Below are positions 8,701 through 14,424 of a stretch of DNA of 32,666 bases, in pieces. The stretch is taken from the NCBI GenBank assembly GCA_013288685.1, contig JABDBM010000045.1, forward strand, positions 1-32,666, given 5' to 3'. Under the pieces are notes generated by a model. It saw only the letters and a program-made list of their open reading frames with translations, did no database searches and was not told the origin of the DNA. This DNA is from Bacteroidota bacterium. Lineage in GTDB: Bacteria > Bacteroidota > Bacteroidia > Sphingobacteriales > Sphingobacteriaceae. Made by a program: the position numbers and the translations under genes. Within the stretch, counting starts at the first letter, position 1. Each line of letters starts with the position of its first letter.

Positions 8701-8969
8701 CTGTTCAGCGCGGGATAGCTGCTTTCACTATCCAGCCAGTTTTGGATGGTCTCGCGGACCTGTTCCGAACGATCATCCAGCTTTAGCTGCGAATTAGAGA
8801 TAGCTTTGGTAGCATAAATATCCCGCTTCCATTCCCATATACAATCACCGGCAGATTTAATGCCAGAATTAATAGATGCTCCTGCACCTAAAAGAGTCGT
8901 AAAGAAATCTGTTTTGCTGATTTCAACTGACCGCAAAAATTGATCTATTTCTAAGGTAAGGCCTTCCAT
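5787..8969 (-). CDS. single-chain SIR2-APAZ-MID-PIWI short prokaryotic Argonaute (SPARSA-like)
   Basis: 1060 residues. The N-terminal SIR2 domain shows GAGAS (28-32), TTNFD (142-146), HGD (186-188) and SGYSGRDESVM (224-234), the NAD-binding and catalytic landmarks (Asn144, His186, Asp230). A long middle region (about 300-620) sits where APAZ is expected. A MID-like segment (about 640-813) includes KKVLVIYIP and Lys/Gln/Lys residues in VKAYCAEQ, VATQF and YYVKTL, in positions suited to holding a guide 5' phosphate. PIWI runs from 814; the first catalytic Asp of active Argonautes is replaced by Gly818 in FAGIGYSV, so slicing is not expected. Known relatives deplete NAD+ after guide-directed recognition of invading DNA and cause abortive infection. 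Fusion of all parts in one chain resembles the fused SIR2-pAgo branch. It leads the operon and is coupled to the 510-aa gene. Confidence 0.85.
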   Translation of the reverse strand: MEGLTLEIDQFLRSVEISKTDFFTTLLGAGASINSGIKSAGDCIWEWKRDIYATKAISNSQLKLDDRSEQVRETIQNWLDSESSYPALNSPDEYSFYVEKCYPIEADRQKYFKRLCEKKEPSIGYKLICLLHEAGVIKSVWTTNFDDLCRDAAIKTNNTVIDITLDSVDRIIRPLNNTELLLIKLHGDYKYGPLKNTDEELKTQDETFRQKLVGYLNDKHLIVSGYSGRDESVMGALKESYAKRGSGRLYWCGYGSDIPAPVRELLQLARANGRDAYYVPTDGFDKLMISLARMVCRDDQSLINKYAEYLKGEKETIIKTPFKIDTGNLHSIIKGNLFPIKLPQEAFQFESALATGVQPWKTIREMAKPFNIVAVPFKGYVWALGTLSDINQCFAGHLDSSIVRIPIKGLNLWKDTAIYNLLLTALTKALAMPNGLRSNRKDLIWKTAATSNRIIQNVLYTTHEAVRLSLSTDGKRHYLSLEPDFRIDTADPEQQISKEIRQDVGRTYFDKLRNNYFDEYIKGWRKLLFTGKEDKFLIEYPVASASGFTFEIYRLPLFAKIFKPSLTTSLQLSPDFPKQVLHFKGLQFSEPELEFSSKYSAMNVVPKDFHPMRGLTRNSPYDSNLTGVLFDNKINLGVICPDTDAQVFSSFLKLEVVRISANKVNEDYLIDYPGFFEAYGVSLNVPDVNGENWFNCPEPTTKQTLQEMAFDLRDKVINRIDQSLKNEIKKVLVIYIPDRWLTYTSFHIENEHFDLHDYVKAYCAEQGVATQFINEDTIKSDLKCQINWWLSLSYYVKTLRTPWILQHLDKNTAFAGIGYSVRSGKEENGNIVLGCSHIYNSQGQGLKYKLSKVEDQLYWDKQERPHLSYNDAFRFGLSIKELFFTAMNELPKRVVVHKRTYYTDDEINGLKDSLLHNGVQELDLIEINFADDIRFVATKIKEGMPVADNFAVPRGTCMQFDDYSAYLWTHGIVPSVRNPNYKFYLGGKYIPGPLKITKHHGKSNIGVIANEILGLTKMNWNSFDLYSQLPATVNSSNEIARIGRLLSKREGITYDYRYFI

Positions 8970-8978
8970 AATTTATAA

Positions 8979-8986
8979 GAAATATA
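8979..8986 (-). promoter_or_regulatory. possible -7 box for the SIR2-Argonaute operon
   Basis: Read on the minus strand this is TATATTTC, one mismatch from TAnnTTTG, ending 10 nt before the ATG at 8969, in an AT-rich leader with no Shine-Dalgarno sequence. No clear -33 element is seen. It is the best promoter candidate for the defence island but is weak. Confidence 0.25.
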
Positions 8987-9123
8987 AAAGTCGGTAATTA
9001 ATTGAATAGTCTATGTAATTGATTTGCACATTTCAATGATTTCCAACACTTAACCCACTATCAATATGCTGATTAAGCAGGTTGGATGGTAATTTATTGA
9101 GAGCTTATATGCAAATGGAGGGG

Positions 9124-9729
9124 TTAAAATAAGGTTAGCTGAACACTATCAACTTTTGCTTTCTCGATATCCCTTAAGGTAGCTAGAATGATCGGTTGTT
9201 TATCATTGGTCGTATCCGTACTTCCGACTTTGGCGGTCATCAATCCTTTTAGGTCATTTAGTGCAAAAGTCAATGCGGATTCCCGGCTTTTAAATTGTTT
9301 GCCATACACGGATAAGCCATAGCCACCACCGGCGCAGCCAAAGCTGTAGTTAAGGCCATAAGTCCAAATGCCATTTATACCCCGGCCCAAATGGATAACA
9401 CTGTGGTTGCCATACCTACTGGTATCGCCAAAAGATAAATCTTCAGGGTCAAGAAATTGTGGCCTTTTAAACCAGCCGTATTGGTCAAAAGCTATTTCGG
9501 TAAACCCGAATTCCAGCCCTTTACGGTAAGCGTGTAGGTTCATAGTAATGCCCCTGAATGAGTCCCCGAAGCTGTTCAGCCATTGTAGCTGCGCCAGGTC
9601 ATTTTCGTCGATGGCAACAATTAACTCGTTTAGAATTTCGAACTCGTATTTCATTAAATGGTTATCAACGATGTAATCACTGATTTGATTTTTTGATTGA
9701 AGATTTAATACCAGGCTTTCCATAATCAT
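9124..9729 (-). CDS. unknown 201-aa protein
   Basis: Start at ATG 9729, with a second ATG two codons later (9723) equally possible. The product is soluble and its middle is rich in Gly, Tyr and Phe (IWTYGLNYSFGCAGGGYGLSVYG), suggesting a compact beta-rich domain. The helical N-terminus and C-terminus carry no motif I recognise. Position between a defence island and a structured spacer, and its own flanking gaps of about 150 and 500 nt, suggest it is monocistronic. Proteins of this look are found on Bacteroidota mobile elements, but I cannot assign a role. Confidence 0.6.
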   Translation of the reverse strand: MIMESLVLNLQSKNQISDYIVDNHLMKYEFEILNELIVAIDENDLAQLQWLNSFGDSFRGITMNLHAYRKGLEFGFTEIAFDQYGWFKRPQFLDPEDLSFGDTSRYGNHSVIHLGRGINGIWTYGLNYSFGCAGGGYGLSVYGKQFKSRESALTFALNDLKGLMTAKVGSTDTTNDKQPIILATLRDIEKAKVDSVQLTLF

Positions 9730-9773
9730 AAAATTTAGTTTTTTAAATGCAAGCGTTAAAAGCCGGGTAAGCT

Positions 9774-9817
9774 GTTGTCAAGGGCCCCGGAAAGGGGTTT
9801 ACTATACCCTTGACGGC
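9774..9817. repeat. inverted repeat with GTCAAGGG/CCCTTGAC arms
   Basis: Perfect 8-bp arms at 9777-9784 and 9807-9814, extendable to 11 bp with two G-T pairs. The 22-nt loop can itself fold through CCCC/GGGG. No T-run follows, so an intrinsic terminator is unlikely. It could be a protein-binding or cruciform-forming site, or part of a structured RNA. Confidence 0.45.
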
Positions 9818-9911
9818 TGCGCAGCGGGCTTTAGCTTTGCTTTTTAAAAAACTCAATTATGGGAAAGCTGGTCAAATCAAGACAAAATGCAAGCAGGCTT
9901 ATATCGGGCAA

Positions 9912-9993
9912 ACAAGTGCCTGCCGTAATATGGGCGGACGGGTTGACCAGTTAGCGCAGCGTACGGGCGACGAGGGAGCCCAGATGCGGGAGG
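9912..9993 (+). repeat. imperfect direct repeat, copy A
   Basis: About 82 nt that align with 19471-19552 in the same orientation with roughly four of five bases identical by eye and a few 1-nt gaps. Shared blocks include TGCCTG, CGTAATA, GGGTTGACC, AGCGCAGCG and CGAGGGAGCCC/GATGCGG. In one frame both copies encode a related peptide (CRNMGGRVDQ here, WRNKGGWVDR in copy B), but gaps shift the frame later, so the repeat may be a fragment of a decayed gene or a non-coding site. Confidence 0.6.
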
Positions 9994-10006
9994 CGGTTGT
10001 CACGCG

Positions 10007-10065
10007 GGCGGTAAATAGGGTGAGCCGTGAAGCAGGGGCGGGAACCGCGAACCTTATTTACCGCC
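10007..10065. repeat. long hairpin (15-bp arms)
   Basis: GGCGGTAAATA at 10007-10017 pairs perfectly with TATTTACCGCC at 10055-10065. The stem extends inward to 15 bp with one G-T pair and encloses a GC-rich loop of 29 nt. It lies just downstream of copy A of the direct repeat and is absent from copy B. Not followed by a T-run on either strand. A structured RNA or a recombination or transfer site are possible explanations. Confidence 0.5.
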
Positions 10066-10289
10066 ATGGCCGCATTAGCGGGTGCAGCGGCATCCTTTTT
10101 GAAAAAAAGATATAGCGTAACACGCGGGCCGCAGGCAATGCCCAGATTTTTATCCGAATGGTCAAAGTAGCTGCTCCCGCTGTAGGCCTGTTTGGACAAG
10201 CGTTGCAAATTCAATTAGGATAAATCCGTATGGCATATAAAATGAGTATATTTACATTTATTATAATAAAACCGAAGTTACCTAAACTT

Positions 10290-11414
10290 ATGGCTGCCAA
10301 GAATTTACACGATAAACCTTTTACGGAAGAAACGATCACGAAGCTGGAGATTTTTGAAGACTATGCGGAAGCCTGGCTGCCTACCTTTATTATGCAAGGA
10401 ACGCCCCAAATCTGCATTTTTGATTTTTTTGCCGGTACCGGCTATGATAAATCCGGGATAGCTGGCAGCCCAATCCGCTTACTGGAAAAGATTCGGAAAT
10501 TGAAGGCCCTTGTCTTCGATAAGAAGGTTCAAATCAAGATCTACTTGAATGAGTTTGAGCCAAACAAAAAAGAGCAAAAGAAATTTGAACTGCTGAAGCT
10601 GTCCTGTGATGACTATATGGCCAAGTATCCAAGCTTAAAACATATCGTCGAGATTGTCTATGATAATGAAGATTTTGAAACCTTATTCCCGAAGTTACTG
10701 CCAACCATTAAGAAATACCCGGCCCTGGTATATTTGGATCAAAACGGCATCAAGTTTACATCCGAAAAATACTTTTTGGAGTTAGAGAAAACACCACAGA
10801 CAGACTTCCTTTACTTTATTTCGTCTTCGTATTTCTGGCGCTTCGGGAAACTGGACGAGTTCAAAATGAACCTGGATATTGATATGGACGAGGCAAAGAA
10901 AAATCCCTATAAATTCATCCATGTCAGCATCATTGAACAGCTCAGGAAAATGCTGCCAGCCCGTACAAAGCTTAAACTGTATCCATTTTCACTAAAAAAA
11001 GGCGTTAATATACACGGAATCATATTCGGCGCATCCCATATACGTGCGGTCGATAAGTTCCTGACCATCGCCTGGGACCGTAACAAGGATAACGGGCAGG
11101 CCAATTTTGACATTTTTGATCATGCATCGGTTAACCAGATTGATATGTTCTCGGGGCAGCGCGGACGCAGTAGGATCGAAAGTTTCCAGGACACAGTAAA
11201 AACAAAAATTCTAAATGCTGAAATAAACAATAATTTTGACCTGTATAACTATTCTATGGATGAAGGTTTTTTGGGGGCACATGCATCAGAATGTATCAAA
11301 ACCATGAAAAAGGGCAAACAGATCACCTATGATTGTACCTCACCTTTGGTAAATTACCAGAATGTTTATAAGGTACCAAGGAAATTAAATTACCTGATAA
11401 ATAAGAAGAATTAA
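10290..11414 (+). CDS. tcmP: three-Cys-motif partner protein TcmP
   Basis: About 374 residues from ATG 10290. In-frame ATGs at 10230 and 10242 exist, but the extra 20 codons overlap a promoter-like AT-rich leader and look non-coding. The pattern FDFFAGTGYD...GIAGSPIRLLEKI near the N-terminus matches the family's 'D.FAG.G.....GSP' signature, and Y-rich and F-rich strands such as ALVYLDQNG and DFLYFISSSYFWRF follow as expected of TcmP. The family is found almost always next to a Gp37/Gp68 three-Cys protein, and that gene is exactly the next one, 54 nt downstream. The FAGTG motif resembles a methyltransferase-type nucleotide-binding loop, but the biochemical role is not established. Probably part of a defence or mobile-element conflict module. 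Confidence 0.8.
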   Translation: MAAKNLHDKPFTEETITKLEIFEDYAEAWLPTFIMQGTPQICIFDFFAGTGYDKSGIAGSPIRLLEKIRKLKALVFDKKVQIKIYLNEFEPNKKEQKKFELLKLSCDDYMAKYPSLKHIVEIVYDNEDFETLFPKLLPTIKKYPALVYLDQNGIKFTSEKYFLELEKTPQTDFLYFISSSYFWRFGKLDEFKMNLDIDMDEAKKNPYKFIHVSIIEQLRKMLPARTKLKLYPFSLKKGVNIHGIIFGASHIRAVDKFLTIAWDRNKDNGQANFDIFDHASVNQIDMFSGQRGRSRIESFQDTVKTKILNAEINNNFDLYNYSMDEGFLGAHASECIKTMKKGKQITYDCTSPLVNYQNVYKVPRKLNYLINKKN

Positions 11415-11468
11415 GATATACTAACTATATTAGCATTAACGGCAAGCGATCACGAAGCGAACAATCAC

Positions 11469-12230
11469 ATGGCAGAATCAAATATAGAATGGACGGAATT
11501 AACCTGGAACCCGGTAACGGGTTGTAATAAGATTAGTCCCGGTTGCAAATACTGTTATGCAGAAGTCATGTCCAAACGTTTAAAAGCAATGGGTACCGAA
11601 AAGTACAAGGATGGCTTTAAGATCAGGACACATGCTGACTCGCTCAATATCCCGTTTACATGGAAAAAATCCAAAGTGGTATTCGTTAACTCGATGAGCG
11701 ATCTTTTCCACCCCGAGGTTCCTGTTGAATTTATCCAGGCTGTCTTTTTGGTTATGAACCAAACCCCTCAGCATACTTATCAGGTACTAACCAAGCGGTC
11801 CGACCGCTTATTGGAATTATCGTCACAGTTGAACTGGACGCCAAATATCTGGATGGGGGTATCAGTTGAAAATGAAAAATACACCTTTAGGGTCGAAGAA
11901 TTATCAAAAACAGCAGCAAAAGTAAAATTCATTTCTGTCGAGCCGCTTATCGGGCCGGTCAGAACATTACAATTGGATCAGATCAACTGGGTGATCGTCG
12001 GCGGCGAATCCGGCCATGGGGCGCGGACACTTAAAAAGGCATGGGTAGAATTTATAAAAAATCAATGTGAAGAAAGGCAAATCCCCTTTTTTTTTAAACA
12101 ATGGGGTAAGCCTAAATTCAATATTGATCCTACCGACCCGACGATAAAATCCGACCACCCGCAACATGCAAAGGGCGGCTGTCAGCTGGATGGTAAGGTT
12201 TACCGGCAACTACCGGTTAAGGCGGCTTAG
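11469..12230 (+). CDS. phage Gp37/Gp68 family (DUF5131) three-Cys-motif protein
   Basis: 253 residues. The N-terminus SNIEWTELTWNPVTGC...GCKYCYAE carries the family's cysteine triad Cys19-x6-Cys26-x2-Cys29, a radical-SAM-like arrangement that may bind an iron-sulfur cluster. Further family landmarks are VVFVNSMSDLFHPEVP, YQVLTKRSDR, IWMGVSVEN, FISVEPLIGP, WVIVGGESG and FFFKQWG. These are seen directly and are very characteristic. Function is unproven; the family is common in phages and defence-rich regions and pairs with TcmP. The next gene, a zinc peptidase, starts 17 nt after its stop, so all three are likely one operon. Confidence 0.92.
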   Translation: MAESNIEWTELTWNPVTGCNKISPGCKYCYAEVMSKRLKAMGTEKYKDGFKIRTHADSLNIPFTWKKSKVVFVNSMSDLFHPEVPVEFIQAVFLVMNQTPQHTYQVLTKRSDRLLELSSQLNWTPNIWMGVSVENEKYTFRVEELSKTAAKVKFISVEPLIGPVRTLQLDQINWVIVGGESGHGARTLKKAWVEFIKNQCEERQIPFFFKQWGKPKFNIDPTDPTIKSDHPQHAKGGCQLDGKVYRQLPVKAA

Positions 12231-12247
12231 AGAATCTTAATCAGGCT

Positions 12248-13216
12248 ATGGAAGAAGAATGGTATAACCAGGTTGTCCTACTTAAACCAGGCCTTCAGAA
12301 TCTATTGAATCATATTACCGGGCAACTATCCCCAGAGGTTCGATACGCAATCCAACAATCAGGTATAGGCTTTATTTATGATGATCGTCCATTTCCTCTG
12401 AAGACACCTGTTGCTAATCTGGATAGTCACCAAATTACGATACAGGATATACACCTGGCCTTCTTGTGGACCTGTTGCTATGCGACTGTCGCTATTAACA
12501 GCATGTATTATGAAAAGGCGGCCCTCAACGAAGATATTATTTATTTTAGTGACCGTCCCGAATTTGCTCAAGTTTTGTTAACCATGAAATGGGCCCGTTC
12601 CCTACAAAAAGAAGTTACCTGGTGGCCGGCGGAAGCTGCCCGGCCTGACGTTAGCAACAAATGGACAACATCAGCTGCTAACCTATTTGAAGCTTGTGTT
12701 GCCTATTTACTTTTCCATGAAATCGGCCATATAATCCTCCATCGAGACTTAAGGGAATTGATGACCTCGCGCAAGAAAAACCCGTTTTACGAAACTTCGC
12801 AAGAAGAATTTAAAAAGATATATGATGCTGAACTGGAAGCTGATCAGTTCGCGCTGGACAGTTTGATGGGCAGTTCTGTAATAGAAGAAGTACGTCTGAT
12901 GAAGTATCTGGGGGCAATGGTGGCCCAGCTATCTAATTTTTACCTGCTTGATGTACCTGACACGCGTGGAGGCCTCACTCATCCCGATCTGGATGACAGG
13001 TTGCGCACAGTACTTCAGCAATCTAAGCTTACCGAAGAAGCCAATCAGATCCAGCTTAGATCGCAATTAGTCGTAGGCCTGCAACTCTTTCTTTGGCTGA
13101 CCGAAACGCCATTTATTCCGGAAGATCCACAGCAAGCGGTTTTTTCAAATTTTGAAGAACTCGAAAAGTATTTGTTTGACCTCATTGCTAAAATGAAAAA
13201 TGCCGCGCGACTTTAA
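12248..13216 (+). CDS. zinc metallopeptidase, Lit/U49-like
   Basis: 322 residues with HEIGH at 157-161 and a downstream ELEADQFA (Glu195/Glu197) that can give the third zinc ligand, so a gluzincin-type active site is complete. The helix before it (LFEACVAYLLFHEIGHIILH) and the EAD helix about 35 residues on resemble peptidase family U49, whose member Lit cleaves elongation factor Tu in phage-infected E. coli. No signal peptide or membrane segment is seen, consistent with an intracellular target. It is the third gene of the TcmP/DUF5131 operon. Its stop codon shares TTAA with the stop of the convergent GIY-YIG gene. The peptidase call is firm; the Lit-like assignment is moderate, and the target is unknown. 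Confidence 0.65.
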   Translation: MEEEWYNQVVLLKPGLQNLLNHITGQLSPEVRYAIQQSGIGFIYDDRPFPLKTPVANLDSHQITIQDIHLAFLWTCCYATVAINSMYYEKAALNEDIIYFSDRPEFAQVLLTMKWARSLQKEVTWWPAEAARPDVSNKWTTSAANLFEACVAYLLFHEIGHIILHRDLRELMTSRKKNPFYETSQEEFKKIYDAELEADQFALDSLMGSSVIEEVRLMKYLGAMVAQLSNFYLLDVPDTRGGLTHPDLDDRLRTVLQQSKLTEEANQIQLRSQLVVGLQLFLWLTETPFIPEDPQQAVFSNFEELEKYLFDLIAKMKNAARL

Positions 13217-14424
13217 TACATTTTCAATAATACTGAGGTGGGGTCATAATAATAATCGCTAACAGTACCATCCTTTATTTTTTCAACCATTTCATCAATG
13301 ACAAAGAGCGGAACCAAAAACCATTCTTGTGCTTTTACCGGCTTTCCAAAACGATCTTTCATTTCAATATCCAGTTTTGCTGCACCGAAAAACTTATGAA
13401 TAATCTTCTCCAATTTCGTGCGGCTGATATTAGCGAGTTTATAGGTTGCAATGATTTCGACATCAGCCATAAGAAAGGTAGGGTCATTTTTCGCATTCGC
13501 AAGGCGTATTTTAACATCGCCACCAGTCACACCAATTTTATGTACTATATTCCTGTTTTCTTTAACAAGCGGATGGTCGGAAAGGCTGCGTAACACATAT
13601 ATCGTACCGCTATAAAGATCATCCGCACTATTTTCACCTGAGAAGAGCGGACCGGCATTAGCTTCCGTTATAAATCTGCTTGTTTCGTCCTTATACATTG
13701 AGCGGATCAATGAACGCAGTAAAATATTACTTTCCGTACCATTGGCATAAATAACCCGCAAACGGGCATCGTCGTCACCATTAGGCGCCTTAAATGTTTC
13801 CCCGATCTCAGCAATGTAAGCAATCTGGCCGCCTACGATAATAAATTGTCCTATTTTAAGGGTTGTTTTGGTGAAACCCGCGTCTTTTCTAAATCGGATG
13901 GTATTTCTAAAGCCTGTATCGATATCTTTTTTTACCGCCTCGAACAGCGGTTTGAAAGTCTCAAAATCTTCGCAGCGGGTGCGGTTGGCTATTTCTTCTG
14001 CTGCCTTCTTTTCTGCGCGAGATTTTACGTGTTTCAGGTTGGTAATCGCATTCTCTTCATTTTCGTCTACACCCAGCTGCGCCAGCAGTTCGTCGTCATC
14101 CATATCATCGGGAATGTCCGTAGCCGGTTGATAACTACCATCCAAAAGATTTTGATGATCCATCCCCTTCAAAAGATTAGTACATTCCTCCTGTTTGCGG
14201 ATTTGATCGAGCCTGACCGCATACAGCCGCTCAAAGATATCTTTTTCTTCACCATGCTGCGGCAAGCGGCCTTTTTCTTCTACAAACTTTTGGATTTCTT
14301 CAAAACCGGCAATTATCCGCTCCTCACGAGCAGTATGACGCGCAATTTTTCTGGCCCCGATATCAATACCGAGTTCCGCCAAAAGCGCATCATCTTCGTC
14401 TGTGAGTATCTTTTTCTCAGCCAT
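13213..14424 (-). CDS. GIY-YIG nuclease / T5orf172-type protein (YeeC-like)
   Basis: 403 residues. Residues 1-150 are charged and helical with two similar short acidic repeats (DDALLAELGIDIGA and DDELLAQLGVDENE). The C-terminal domain from about 273 has GTIYVL, then HKIGVTGGDVKIRLANAK, then TKLEKIIHKFF, fitting the GIY, YIG and Arg/Glu landmarks of GIY-YIG nucleases and of the T5orf172 subgroup. It overlaps the helicase gene by 8 nt and is last in a three-gene methyltransferase-helicase-GIY-YIG operon, where it probably supplies the cutting activity. Gene order and sizes recall yeeABC of Bacillus subtilis (from memory, not checked). Confidence 0.75.
   Translation of the reverse strand: MAEKKILTDEDDALLAELGIDIGARKIARHTAREERIIAGFEEIQKFVEEKGRLPQHGEEKDIFERLYAVRLDQIRKQEECTNLLKGMDHQNLLDGSYQPATDIPDDMDDDELLAQLGVDENEENAITNLKHVKSRAEKKAAEEIANRTRCEDFETFKPLFEAVKKDIDTGFRNTIRFRKDAGFTKTTLKIGQFIIVGGQIAYIAEIGETFKAPNGDDDARLRVIYANGTESNILLRSLIRSMYKDETSRFITEANAGPLFSGENSADDLYSGTIYVLRSLSDHPLVKENRNIVHKIGVTGGDVKIRLANAKNDPTFLMADVEIIATYKLANISRTKLEKIIHKFFGAAKLDIEMKDRFGKPVKAQEWFLVPLFVIDEMVEKIKDGTVSDYYYDPTSVLLKMY

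Larger units (their letters stand above)
9730..10289 (+). other. 560-nt structured, apparently non-coding stretch
   Basis: Open frames here are short, overlap on both strands and look like by-products of high GC content, so I see no convincing gene. The stretch holds two inverted repeats (9777-9814 and 10007-10065) and copy A of a direct repeat (9912-9993). Its last 60 nt turn AT-rich and contain TATATTTA at 10247-10254, a near match to the Bacteroidota -7 box, which may drive the operon starting at 10290. A 31-codon frame starting ATG at 9859 and ending within copy A (MGKLVKSRQNASRL...) is possible but unsupported. The stretch could be a structured RNA, a transfer or recombination site, or a decayed gene. 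Confidence 0.45.

Noticed and set aside
5787..8969. Active slicer Argonaute
   Set aside because: The first catalytic Asp is replaced by Gly and the chain carries SIR2, as in non-slicing short Argonautes.
9777..10065. Inverted repeats as intrinsic terminators
   Set aside because: Neither stem is followed by a T-run on either strand.
9810..10214. Overlapping open frames on both strands
   Set aside because: Both lie in the GC-rich structured spacer, overlap each other and cross the direct repeat and hairpins; no motif or neighbour supports either.
10230..10289. Upstream starts for TcmP
   Set aside because: The first 20 codons are AT-rich, contain a -7-like box and do not look like the family's N-terminus.
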